A DNA stretch of 27,730 bases from JBBQVS01 sp038211295 (GTDB taxonomy: Bacteria; Chloroflexota; Ktedonobacteria; Ktedonobacterales; Ktedonobacteraceae): assembly GCA_038211295.1 (NCBI GenBank), contig JBBQVS010000054.1, positions 1-27,730 on the forward strand, read 5' to 3'. Each line of letters opens with the position of its first letter. Within the stretch, counting starts at the first letter, position 1. A program made the translations under genes and the position numbers. The notes beneath the pieces were generated by a model, which saw only the letters and a list, made by a program, of their open reading frames with translations, did not search any database and was not told the origin of the DNA. Below, piece after piece: positions 1 through 7,023 of the stretch.

Positions 1-225
1 GTGTGGTGCGTTGTGGTGCGAAGCTTCTACGTGCAGCATTACTCCCCCACCCATTTTGGCTACACAAGAGTACTTTTCTTACCCTCAACTCGTGTAAATA
101 GCGTTGTGTGTTATTTATATGACGCTCGCAACACAAGAAGAGGAAGTGAAGGTTCTCTCTTTTCGTTAAGGAAGACTTTATATACGTACAGTGTTGTATT
201 ATGGTAGAAATGGAGTTTCTCACTG
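1..225. other. Upstream region of the sensor gene, no gene recognised
   Basis: No convincing coding sequence is visible here. The open frame across 1-207 has no ribosome binding site and reads as low-complexity, unrelated residues. A short direct repeat (TGTGGTGCG at 2-10 and 12-20) opens the window. The stretch from about 170 to 215 is AT-rich (TTTATATAC, TATTAT) and probably carries the promoter of the following gene, but no well-spaced -35/-10 pair could be assigned. GGAG at 212-215 lies 10 nt before the ATG at 226. Confidence 0.4.
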
Positions 226-1341
226 ATGGCAAGCATATTTAGTGGCTCGGCACCTACTCATTCTTTCTCTCGGTTGTATATTTCGGCTCTTGCCACCATC
301 GCGGTGCTTGCCTTGTTAGGTCAGATTGTCATTCAAACGTCTCTACAACAGCAATCAAGCGATGCTAATGTTATCAATATTGCCGGACGCCAGCGTATGC
401 TGAGCCAGAAGATTAGCAAAGCAGCTCTTGTATTGCTCTCGCCCGTGACCGCGACACAACAGGATCAAACCCTTCACATAAACGAATTGCGTACTGCCCT
501 CAAGTTGTGGCAACGTTCTCATCTTGGGTTGCAGCATGGTGACGCAGGAATCGGGCTTCCCGGCGATGAAAGTACACAGGTACAAAATCTCTTCGCGAAA
601 ATTGAACCCAACTTTCAAAACATGTCTGCCGCCGCTTCTCAAGTTCTGCTACTTACCGACAAGAAAACGAACGGGGGCAATGCCACCATCGCGCCTTTTG
701 TAAAAAGCATTTTCGCGAATGAAGCCGGCTTTCTACAAGGCATGAACGCGATTGTCTCTCAGTATCAGACGGAGGCACAGGATCGCGTGACACGCTTGCG
801 CTACATTGAGGGAGCGTTGCTTTTCAGTACGTTGAGTGTCCTTGTGTTAGAGGGCTTTTTCGTCTTTCGCCCCGCCATTCAAAAGCTGAACGAGGCAATC
901 ACACGGCTCATCAGAGCAGAGATGTATGTGGTCTATAGCGAGGAGCTTACCCGTAAAAATGATGAACTCGCTCAGAAGAACGCCGAGCTTGATCTGGCCT
1001 TTAATGAAGCTCTCACCCTTACCCAGAGAAAGCAACCCCAGGCACGCGTCATCGCGGTTGGGCATTATCAGGTGCAAGGTATACAGGGCAACTACTATAA
1101 CGTTCATTGTTATGAGAAAAACGGTCTCCAGCAACTAGTATGCGAATGTGCGCTGTATAAACGCAATAACATCTGTTCACATTCGCTTGCCGCCGCGACT
1201 CTACACACAGCACTAGCCCCTCATTATCAAGATGACACCATGAGTCATCGCACGCCCCGTACAAACAATGGCACATGGGATGCAACATACGAGCAATCAC
1301 CTTTCCTAAGGTATGAGAAAAAATACCCGGAGAGACTTTAG
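226..1341 (+). CDS. Membrane sensor: PilJ/NarX-type N-terminal domain plus SWIM-type zinc finger
   Basis: A 371-residue predicted inner-membrane protein. Helix 1 (about residues 17-39) is followed by the hallmark of the type IV pili methyl-accepting/NarX-like sensor domain, NIAGRQRMLSQKISKAAL (51-68). An extracytoplasmic helical region follows, then a second helix (about 196-216). The cytosolic part begins with a charged coiled coil (about 217-270) and ends with Cys306-x-Cys308-x8-Cys317-x-His319, the CxCx(n)CxH pattern of SWIM zinc fingers. There is no kinase, HAMP or methyl-accepting signalling domain. In NarX/NarQ this sensor fold binds nitrate or nitrite; SWIM domains mediate DNA or protein contacts. 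The gene lies directly before a nitric oxide synthase, so a role in sensing or controlling NOx chemistry is an attractive inference, not shown. The start is chosen from GGAG 10 nt upstream. Confidence 0.75.
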   Translation: MASIFSGSAPTHSFSRLYISALATIAVLALLGQIVIQTSLQQQSSDANVINIAGRQRMLSQKISKAALVLLSPVTATQQDQTLHINELRTALKLWQRSHLGLQHGDAGIGLPGDESTQVQNLFAKIEPNFQNMSAAASQVLLLTDKKTNGGNATIAPFVKSIFANEAGFLQGMNAIVSQYQTEAQDRVTRLRYIEGALLFSTLSVLVLEGFFVFRPAIQKLNEAITRLIRAEMYVVYSEELTRKNDELAQKNAELDLAFNEALTLTQRKQPQARVIAVGHYQVQGIQGNYYNVHCYEKNGLQQLVCECALYKRNNICSHSLAAATLHTALAPHYQDDTMSHRTPRTNNGTWDATYEQSPFLRYEKKYPERL

Positions 1342-1366
1342 CGAATTGGAAGGGCCAAGCATATTT

Positions 1367-2545
1367 ATGAGCAACCATCTCTCTCAACAACACTGCCCGT
1401 TAGAGAACACGAGCACGTTTGCAGAAGAGAAACCGAACATTCCTTCTACCATTCCACCTACGAACGCTGATACACTCTTTGAGGCGCAAACCTACCTGCG
1501 TCTGTTTTCCCATGAGCAAAACCATTCTCTGCTTGACATACAACGCCTCGCGGATGTGACGCACGAGATACAGCAGACTGGAACGTACAGGCAAACGGAC
1601 GAGGAACTTGTGTATGGCGCGAAGGTCGCGTGGCGCAATAATACACGGTGCATAGGACGCCTCTTCTGGAAGAATTTGCTGGTTCGTGATATGCGTCACC
1701 TGACAACGGCAAAAGATGTTTTTCAGGCACTTGTCGAGCATCTCTTCATCGCGACAAATAAAGGCAAATTGAAACCTGTCACGACTATTTTCGCGCAACA
1801 GCTACCGGGGCAAGAAGGCATTCGTATCTGGAACCCGCAGCTTATTCGCTACGCCGGGTACAAGCAAGCCGATGGGACTATTCTTGGCGATCCGCTTACC
1901 GTCTCACTGACGGAGCAAATACGTCGATTAGGATGGCAAGGAGGGGCAATGACGCCCTTTGATGTGCTACCGCTTGTCGTGCAGATGCCGGGCCAACAGC
2001 CACAACTCTTTGAACTACCCTCCGAGAGTGTGCTTGAAGTTCCCTTCAGCCACCCAGAGTACGCGTGGTTCACGGAACTCGGCCTCAAGTGGCATGCGCT
2101 CCCCGCAATCTCAGATATGTCTCTCGACCTTGCGGGCATTCGCTATACTGCCGCTCCCTTCAACGGGTGGTATATGGGAGCAGAAATTGGCGCACGCAAC
2201 TTCGGGGACGAGAGACGGTATAATCTTTTGCCGCTTATCGCGAAAAAAATGGGTCTAGCAACCAACTCTACACGCACACTCTGGAAAGACCGTGCGCTCA
2301 TCGAACTGAATGTCGCGGTCCTGCACTCGTTCGCGCAACAGGGCGTAACCATTGTTGACCACCACACAGCGGCCCAGCAATTTATACAGCATGAACGGCA
2401 GGAAAAGGCGGTTGGAAGAAGAACGCCTGCTGACTGGGGATGGATTGTACCGCCGCTTTCAGGGTCTACCATGCCCGTTTTTCATTGCGAGTACGAAAAC
2501 ACGATAGACAAGCCTAATTTCTTTGCTCAACCTCTGCCATATTAG
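1367..2545 (+). CDS. nos: Nitric oxide synthase oxygenase (bacterial NOS)
   Basis: Haem-thiolate enzyme that oxidises L-arginine to citrulline and NO. The proximal haem Cys lies in WRNNTRCIGR (Cys95 with this start). The substrate-binding segment GWYMGAEIGARNFGDERRY supplies the Glu that holds the arginine guanidinium. ELNVAVLHSF, DHHTAAQQF and WIVPPLSGSTMPVFH form the pterin/dimer region. At 392 residues it is an oxygenase domain only: no flavodoxin or reductase domain follows, so electrons must come from another protein, as in Bacillus NOS. The start is uncertain. ATG 1367 has GGAAGGG about 14 nt upstream; TTG 1346 is preceded by GGAGAG at 1329-1334 with better spacing; ATG 1313 would overlap the previous gene by 29 nt with poor spacing. 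The close spacing to the sensor gene suggests one transcript. Confidence 0.95.
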   Translation: MSNHLSQQHCPLENTSTFAEEKPNIPSTIPPTNADTLFEAQTYLRLFSHEQNHSLLDIQRLADVTHEIQQTGTYRQTDEELVYGAKVAWRNNTRCIGRLFWKNLLVRDMRHLTTAKDVFQALVEHLFIATNKGKLKPVTTIFAQQLPGQEGIRIWNPQLIRYAGYKQADGTILGDPLTVSLTEQIRRLGWQGGAMTPFDVLPLVVQMPGQQPQLFELPSESVLEVPFSHPEYAWFTELGLKWHALPAISDMSLDLAGIRYTAAPFNGWYMGAEIGARNFGDERRYNLLPLIAKKMGLATNSTRTLWKDRALIELNVAVLHSFAQQGVTIVDHHTAAQQFIQHERQEKAVGRRTPADWGWIVPPLSGSTMPVFHCEYENTIDKPNFFAQPLPY

Positions 2546-2568
2546 TTGAGGAAACTATATTTCCTCAA
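2546..2568 (+). terminator. Short perfect hairpin just after nos
   Basis: TTGAGGAAA (2546-2554) and TTTCCTCAA (2560-2568) form a perfect 9-bp stem with a 5-nt loop starting at the base after the nos stop codon. The following bases are A-rich, not T-rich, so intrinsic termination is only plausible. Confidence 0.4.
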
Positions 2569-2581
2569 AAATAAGCACATG

Positions 2582-2627
2582 CAAAGACGCCCGCTAACAT
2601 ATTTGAGAGTGTTAGCAGGCATCTTTG
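2582..2627 (-). terminator. Long hairpin, probable rplI terminator
   Basis: Arms 2582-2599 and 2610-2627 pair over 18 positions around a 10-nt loop. The two non-Watson-Crick positions are C·A in a forward transcript but G·U in a reverse one, so the structure folds better in the rplI transcript. On the reverse strand a T-rich run (2568-2573 region) lies slightly downstream. Confidence 0.6.
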
Positions 2628-2654
2628 TGTGTAGTATGTTTTAGTGTAGAACAA

Positions 2655-3128
2655 CTATTTGGCGGCGGCACCGGCATCAGCTGCGGCATCTATGACGTTG
2701 ACTGTAAGCTTTGGCTCCAGCTTCGAGGCAACACGTACTGGAATGCTAAAGGTGCCGAGCGCACGAATCGGGTCGGGCAGTTCAATCGAACGGCGGTCAA
2801 TCGTGATATTCTCGACTTCGCGCAGGGCGGACGCGATATCTTGACTGGTGATTGAGCCATATAGGCGGCCCTGTGTGCCAACTTTCGCTTTGAAGGTCAA
2901 GGTGACTCGGCCCAGACGCTCCGCCTGCTCTTGATTGGCAGTTTCCTGCTTCTCGATTCTACGCTGCTCGGTTGCGACACGCTGAACGCGGTTCGCGATC
3001 AACGAAGGGGTCGCACCGGCGGCAAGCTTTGTCGGCAAGAGGTAGTTACGGGCATAGCCATTCGCAACCTCTTTCAGGTCGCCAGCCTTTCCCAGGCCCT
3101 CAACATTTTGTAACAAAATTATTTTCAT
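2655..3128 (-). CDS. rplI: 50S ribosomal protein L9
   Basis: A 157-residue protein opening with the classic L9 N-terminus (MKIILLQNVEGLGKAGD, then NGYARNYLLP around residues 23-32), followed by the connecting helix and the C-terminal rRNA-binding domain. L9 binds 23S rRNA domain V at the base of the L1 stalk. The start at 3128 is preferred over upstream in-frame starts because the family always begins MK(V/I)ILL and a GAGGAG-type ribosome binding site lies about 12 nt upstream. It stands alone with its own promoter: rpsF, ssb and rpsR, its usual operon partners, are not next to it. The C-terminus ends in an Ala-rich tail. Confidence 0.96.
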   Translation of the reverse strand: MKIILLQNVEGLGKAGDLKEVANGYARNYLLPTKLAAGATPSLIANRVQRVATEQRRIEKQETANQEQAERLGRVTLTFKAKVGTQGRLYGSITSQDIASALREVENITIDRRSIELPDPIRALGTFSIPVRVASKLEPKLTVNVIDAAADAGAAAK

Positions 3129-3200
3129 GGTAAAATTAAGCTCCTCACAGAGGTGGGGCGAAAACCCGTCTTCCTCCTCACGTCGATTAGTATGCTTGCA

Positions 3201-3229
3201 AGTATACACCCTACACCATATGAACGCAA
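3201..3229 (-). promoter_or_regulatory. Probable sigma-70-type promoter of rplI
   Basis: On the reverse strand TTGCGT (3224-3229) and TATACT (3201-3206) are separated by 17 bp. Transcription would start near 3194, giving a leader of about 65 nt. Confidence 0.7.
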
Positions 3230-3276
3230 GCAGCAGAAAACACGACACCTTCCTTCTATCCCATTAGCGCGAACGC

Positions 3277-3305
3277 TTGCCCCTGTGAAACAAGTCCTCT
3301 ATAAT
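3277..3305 (+). promoter_or_regulatory. Probable sigma-70-type promoter of the CoxG-like gene
   Basis: TTGCCC (3277-3282), 17-bp spacer, perfect TATAAT (3300-3305). It lies about 50 bp upstream of the start codon at 3357 and is divergent from the rplI promoter. Confidence 0.75.
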
Positions 3306-3356
3306 AGACCTACTATTTATTTTACTTGCACTATTTTGTTTTGAAGGATTTTGTTG

Positions 3357-4079
3357 ATGGACATCGAAGGGATATACACCTTGCACGCGACACCCGAAGA
3401 GGTGTGGCACGGTCTGGTAGACGAGCAGATGCTGCGCCAGACGCTCCCGGAACTGGAAAAATTGGAGCGACTAGACGAATATTCTTATACACTTGCTCTC
3501 CATATCGCGTATACGCCATTGCTGGGAACATATTACGGACGCGTCCGCATCGCCGAAAGCGAGCATTCCCGACACTCGCGCATCATCATTGAAGAGGTCA
3601 GGGACACGCAGAACACGCTAAGTGGTGAGGCTATTCTTGACTTCACGCAACAAGAGGACACAACAACGGTCAGCTATCAAGGCACGATTCAGCTTCACAA
3701 AGCGGGTGTGAGCCTGCAACGAACCGTTATCAAAGGCGCGACAAAACTGCTGGCGCAACACTTTTTTACCGCGTTGGAAGAGCGACTATTGCAACAGCGC
3801 GAGGCGAAAAAGCGACTTGAAGCGGAACTTGCTCGCATCGCAGCAGTACAACGTATCGCGGACGCACGTAGCGCACGCAACACGCGCCTGCAACAGGTAC
3901 ACAAACCTCGTTCAACGAAAACGCTGTTGCATCGCGCGGTACATCTTCTCGGCCTCGGCGAGGGCGATACCGCGCAAGAGGAACGCTGGACACAACGAAT
4001 TCGGCGGACAAGCTATGCCTCTATGCTGCTCTTTTTGCTCTGGGTCGGGACACGTCTGCCACGTCGTCGGGCATGGTAA
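3357..4079 (+). CDS. CoxG-like SRPBCC-fold protein with C-terminal membrane segment
   Basis: About 240 residues. Roughly the first 145 match the SRPBCC/CoxG (carbon monoxide dehydrogenase subunit G) pattern: an N-terminal strand with ATPEEVWHGLVDEQMLRQTLP, then YYGRVRI, a GEAILDF strand, a SYQGTIQL strand and a long C-terminal helix (KGATKLLAQHFFTALEERL). A charged Arg/Lys/Glu-rich helix follows, then a hydrophobic segment near the end (SYASMLLFLLWVGTRLP) that could anchor it to the membrane. In carboxydotrophs CoxG helps recruit CO dehydrogenase to the membrane, but no cox structural genes are in this window, so the substrate and partner are unknown. ATG 3357 is favoured over TTG 3351 because GAAGGA lies 8 nt upstream. 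Confidence 0.75.
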   Translation: MDIEGIYTLHATPEEVWHGLVDEQMLRQTLPELEKLERLDEYSYTLALHIAYTPLLGTYYGRVRIAESEHSRHSRIIIEEVRDTQNTLSGEAILDFTQQEDTTTVSYQGTIQLHKAGVSLQRTVIKGATKLLAQHFFTALEERLLQQREAKKRLEAELARIAAVQRIADARSARNTRLQQVHKPRSTKTLLHRAVHLLGLGEGDTAQEERWTQRIRRTSYASMLLFLLWVGTRLPRRRAW

Positions 4080-4133
4080 GTCATTAAGGGGTACATGGCG
4101 GCGGCTCGCGCCTCTCAATGACTTACCCCTTTT
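4075..4133 (+). terminator. Terminator hairpin spanning the CoxG-like stop codon
   Basis: GGTAAGTCATT (4075-4085, containing the stop codon) pairs perfectly with AATGACTTACC (4117-4127). The interior is GC-rich with its own small hairpin, and a T-rich tail (CCTTTT) follows. It separates two convergent genes. Confidence 0.65.
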
Positions 4134-5337
4134 ACCCTTTGTCCATCATCGCACGCAGACGGGCCTTCCAGGGGTCATCATCCTCTGGCGAGGCGTCCGT
4201 CTGCTCGCCCTGTCCCACCGTCCAGGTGCGCGTACCATCGACGGAGGTCGTTGGCGCGGCCTGCTTTTGCTGTGTGTCCTTTTCGCCCAGACTTCGCAAT
4301 GCCGTCAGAGCAGCCTTTCGCACATCGTCTACAGGGTCTTCTAGCAGGGGGCGCAAGGTCTCTTTTTCGGACTTCATCCCCAGGCGGCCCAGCGCACGTA
4401 CACCGCTCGCACGTTCGTCTGAGGCGGCGGAGCGGAGCAGGGGAACAATATCGGGCGCGAGCTGTGTTAGCGAAAGGTCGGCGATGAGCCGTAACAAACG
4501 GTTGCGGTGCAGTGGATGTGTAAGCACCTGTAACGCCTTTCGACAATCTGCCGCGACCTGTTCCTTATGCTCAATCAGCCCCTGCTTCTTCGCCTCCGCT
4601 ACCGCCATTTCAGCCGCGAGCGGAGCGGCACCATACAGGAACGGCTCAATCCATGCCGCGACCACCTGCGGTTTTTCTGTATACTCATGCAGACGCAACA
4701 CATCGTGATAGTGCTTATCGAGCCAGTAGTAGAGGGCCAGCGTCACCTCGGCATCACGCGCCGCATACGCGACCATCGCCGTTGGCAGAGGTCGCCGCGT
4801 CCAGTCGGTGCGTTGTAGACTCTTGTCGAGCCGATAGCCAAAGGCGCGGTTGAGCATACCCGCCAGCGACGACTCGTGTTGCCCAAAAATCGAGCGGCTC
4901 GTCGCCTCTAGATCGTAATAGTGCGCGACCTCAAGGTCACGGTCAGCCATCACGCGCAGGTCGGCACCAGCACCATGCAGCAAGATCGTATAGTCTGGAT
5001 TTTCCACGACGGCCGCGAGCGGGGAAAGATCGTGCAGGCGCAATGTGTCGATGACAAAACATGTCTGGTCAACCGCCACCTGAAGCAGTGCCAGGCGTGG
5101 CGCGGACGATTGCGCCTGCGCGTGTGAGCGGTTCTGTGTAAACTCGGCGTCAATCGCGATTACCGAAGCTTTTTTGAGCACAGCGACAGCCGCCAGCAAC
5201 TGCTCCGGGCGGTCAACCCAGGCGCGTTCGCCGCGTGGTGGCAGTTGTCCTAACGGTGGTGTGATGCCTGTATAGCCCTGCTGCGTCGTTCCAACGATGT
5301 GTTCAGGCTCGTCCGTGTGTGGTGTGTTCTCGTTCAA
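4132..5337 (-). CDS. RNase D-like 3'-5' exonuclease fused to HEAT-like repeats
   Basis: 401 residues. The N-terminal half is a DEDDy exonuclease: motif I IDAEF (Asp63, Glu65), motif II GAGADLRVM (Asp126), motif III YAARDAEVT (Tyr191, Asp195). These are the metal-binding and catalytic residues of RNase D, which trims tRNA and other RNA 3' ends. No typical HRDC domain is evident. Instead, about residues 290-365 hold alpha-helical HEAT-like repeats (LAPDIVPLLRSAASDERASG, then a repeat around DPVDDVRKAALTALRSLGE), suggesting a protein- or nucleic-acid-binding scaffold. A Pro/Gly-rich N-terminal tail of about 40 residues precedes the nuclease. The start is TTG at 5335-5337 with a weak GAGAG signal; no nearer ATG gives an intact domain. 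Confidence 0.85.
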   Translation of the reverse strand: MNENTPHTDEPEHIVGTTQQGYTGITPPLGQLPPRGERAWVDRPEQLLAAVAVLKKASVIAIDAEFTQNRSHAQAQSSAPRLALLQVAVDQTCFVIDTLRLHDLSPLAAVVENPDYTILLHGAGADLRVMADRDLEVAHYYDLEATSRSIFGQHESSLAGMLNRAFGYRLDKSLQRTDWTRRPLPTAMVAYAARDAEVTLALYYWLDKHYHDVLRLHEYTEKPQVVAAWIEPFLYGAAPLAAEMAVAEAKKQGLIEHKEQVAADCRKALQVLTHPLHRNRLLRLIADLSLTQLAPDIVPLLRSAASDERASGVRALGRLGMKSEKETLRPLLEDPVDDVRKAALTALRSLGEKDTQQKQAAPTTSVDGTRTWTVGQGEQTDASPEDDDPWKARLRAMMDKG

Positions 5338-5404
5338 GGCACTCTCAACTTCGCCTTTTAATAGCGTCCCCTACAACATTTCGCCATGCGTGGTATTTGC
5401 CCTA

Positions 5405-5413
5405 CACTATAGC
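5405..5413 (-). promoter_or_regulatory. Extended -10 promoter candidate for the RNase D-like gene
   Basis: On the reverse strand the sequence reads TGCTATAGT, a TGn-extended -10 box, about 70 bp upstream of the start codon. No good -35 box is visible. Confidence 0.45.
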
Positions 5414-5481
5414 AGATTTGGCAAGTGCCGTATAGAGGGTAGTTCTTGAGGCTAAGCAAGCAACATTGATGGTGCTAGGAT

Positions 5482-5959
5482 TTAGCTTGAACCCAAGCTC
5501 CTCGCTTTTGCATACGCTTGTTGCGCTTCTTTTTCTCTTCCAAGTACACTCAAAACATCTCCTCTGTTTTTGTGTGCAACCGCAATGTTGGGGGCAAGAC
5601 CAATCGCCTGCTCATAGGCAAGCACGGCTTCCTCGTATCGCTTTTTCTCAAAAAAAGTATTCCCCTCCTTTCGCCACTGTTCTTTCGTGAATTGGAGGGC
5701 AACAATAAAAGTGGCAACGTTCGGGTAGCGATCTGTACGCTCCTTTGCCATTGCCTTGAGAACGGCTTGCTCGATGTACACAGGGATGTTCTTGTTGAGT
5801 TGAGTGAGAGGCGTTGGTTGTTCATGCATGTGCTTATACGCCATTGACCAGAAGTCGGGAGCGATGAAGGGTCTACGTCTCGTAAACTCGCCCAAACGCG
5901 CCACTGGCGATTTCTCTAACACAAAGATAGTTCCCAATCAGGTTTTGCATATCTGCCAT
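5482..5959 (-). pseudogene. Serine/threonine protein kinase-TPR gene with internal deletion and frameshift
   Basis: A GAGG/AGGA ribosome binding site precedes ATG 5959, which opens MADMQNLIGNYLCVREIASG, then AFGRVYE: the N-terminus and glycine-rich ATP loop of a bacterial Pkn2-type kinase. Two codons later this frame stops (5873-5875). The neighbouring frame immediately continues with RRRPF, SMAYKHMHEQPTPL and VLKAMAKERTDRYP, the last helices of the same kinase family, followed by TPR-like repeats (EGNTFFEKKRYEEAVLAYEQ) and a stop. The catalytic loop, DFG segment and most of the kinase fold are therefore missing, and the join is out of frame. An open frame from 5937 gives 151 residues without its own initiation signal. 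A non-functional remnant is likely; a small TPR protein from the downstream part cannot be excluded. Confidence 0.8.
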
Positions 5960-6211
5960 GACATCCTACCTCAAAAAACAGTGTATGACACTTATGAGTC
6001 TAGCAAAAGGCTACAAACTGCAATGGCACTATAACAAGAACAAGCGTTTTCGTCAATGAGGGTGTTTGTGGGAGGGATTAGCATTGTCGCAATACGGGGA
6101 GACACTGTGACGTGGGGGGGGAAAACAGGAAGGCACAACATACATGTCTTTAGCATTTCTCGTCTTGACTACCGTTTCCCCCCTTTACTACAAACCTATA
6201 CTACCTCAAAC
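5960..6211. other. Intergenic region with a G8 run
   Basis: No gene seen. It holds a run of eight G (6114-6121) followed by AAAAC, and a partly complementary GTTTCCCCCC at 6174-6183, which could form an imperfect hairpin near the end of the XRE gene. The region just beyond the pseudogene start is presumably its former promoter. Confidence 0.4.
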
Positions 6212-6421
6212 CTATAACACTTTTATCTCAGCGTTTTCTATTGTGACCTCATAGCTAAGCCTCTCAGAGAGTACACGGCACAGGGCAGAGGCAAGGTCGG
6301 CACGGACGGGTTCGTCTCGCTCTGCCTTTTCGATGGTTGGACGCGATACACGAGATAAGCGGCTAAGTTCGGACATGCTCAAAGCTGACTTAATACGTAG
6401 TTCTTTCAACCTAGTAGACAT
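6212..6421 (-). CDS. Small XRE-family HTH regulator
   Basis: 69 residues, nearly all one Cro/C1-type helix-turn-helix: LKELRIKSALSMSELSRLSR (first helices) and VSRPTIEKAERDEPV (recognition helix), ending in a short tail. A clean AGGAGT ribosome binding site sits 7 nt before ATG 6421. No effector domain is present, so it probably acts as a simple DNA-binding repressor. It is divergent from the two unknown genes at 6703-7270, and the region between them holds two facing promoters and short direct repeats, which suggests that it controls itself and that unit. Confidence 0.85.
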   Translation of the reverse strand: MSTRLKELRIKSALSMSELSRLSRVSRPTIEKAERDEPVRADLASALCRVLSERLSYEVTIENAEIKVL

Positions 6422-6444
6422 AATAATACTCCTATAAACAATAT

Positions 6445-6474
6445 ATCTTACCCATATTTTAACACAAGTGTAAA
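6445..6474 (-). promoter_or_regulatory. Probable promoter of the XRE gene
   Basis: On the reverse strand TTTACA (6469-6474) and TAAGAT (6445-6450) are 18 bp apart, with the ribosome binding site of the gene just downstream. Confidence 0.5.
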
Positions 6475-6499
6475 CCTATCCTCTTAAACTGCCAAAATT

Positions 6500-6520
6500 T
6501 GTAAAAAGTTGTAAAAAACT
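6500..6520. repeat. Direct repeat, operator candidate
   Basis: Two adjacent near-identical units, GTAAAAAGTT (6501-6510) and GTAAAAAACT (6511-6520), abut the -35 box of the forward promoter. Their place between divergent promoters beside an XRE regulator makes them operator candidates. Confidence 0.4.
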
Positions 6521-6521
6521 A

Positions 6522-6550
6522 TTGCTTTTTCGATAAACTTGTAGTATGAT
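6522..6550 (+). promoter_or_regulatory. Sigma-70-type promoter of the unknown bicistron
   Basis: TTGCTT (6522-6527), 17-bp spacer, TATGAT (6545-6550). The predicted start near 6557 leaves an untranslated leader of about 145 nt before ATG 6703. Confidence 0.7.
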
Positions 6551-6645
6551 TAAGATGTGATTAGGCAGGGAAAAAGCTAGCCCTGTGAATCAGACAAGAC
6601 TAGCTCAACAGGACTGTCTAACACTTTTAACGCAGTTTCTACGGC

Positions 6646-6669
6646 CCCATGTGATTATATCATCATGGG
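6646..6669 (+). promoter_or_regulatory. Leader hairpin before the unknown bicistron
   Basis: CCCATG-TGAT and ATCA-CATGGG form a 10-bp stem with a 3-nt loop and one bulged T, 30-35 nt before the start codon. It could modulate translation or be incidental. Confidence 0.35.
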
Positions 6670-6702
6670 AGACCAACATGTTCAAAAACGAAGGGTTTGA
6701 CC

Positions 6703-7023
6703 ATGAATGAGTTGGTTACTATTGGTAACACAAAGGTTCTTGTTGCGGACGACGAGTTCGTCAACGCGTATCAATCAGGGTATCTCACCTACAAACTCGA
6801 CTATAGCCAAAAGACGCTCAGTGATATGGACATCTACAATTTCTTCGCGAACGTCATACCCAGCGTTCGCAATTCTGGACGCTATAACGCGGGCTATGTC
6901 GCCGGGTGGGTCGCCAGTCTATTGGAGGGTGGGCGCAAGCCAGCGACTCCCGTTGCTGCGCCTGTAGAACCTGACACCGCCGAGATGCCAGTCCTGTTAC
7001 AGGAGGTGCATATCCATGACTAG
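6703..7023 (+). CDS. Hypothetical protein, first gene of a two-gene unit
   Basis: 106 residues, acidic, no signal peptide or membrane helix. The folded part appears to be residues 5-75 (VLVADDEFVNAYQSGYLTYK, then a helical segment DMDIYNFFANVIP, then YNAGYVAGWVASLLEGG), followed by a Pro/Ala/Val-rich linker and an acidic end. I do not recognise a family. ATG 6703 is preferred over TTG 6697 because GAAGGG lies 7 nt upstream. It overlaps the next gene by 8 nt, so the two are translated together. Confidence 0.75.
   Translation: MNELVTIGNTKVLVADDEFVNAYQSGYLTYKLDYSQKTLSDMDIYNFFANVIPSVRNSGRYNAGYVAGWVASLLEGGRKPATPVAAPVEPDTAEMPVLLQEVHIHD

Noticed and set aside
1..207. 68-residue open frame at the window start
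   Set aside because: No ribosome binding site, no recognisable domain, odd composition; more likely the promoter region of the following gene.
3357..4079. Calling the SRPBCC protein a true CO dehydrogenase subunit
   Set aside because: No coxLMS genes in the window and the C-terminal extension is unusual, so only 'CoxG-like' is supported.
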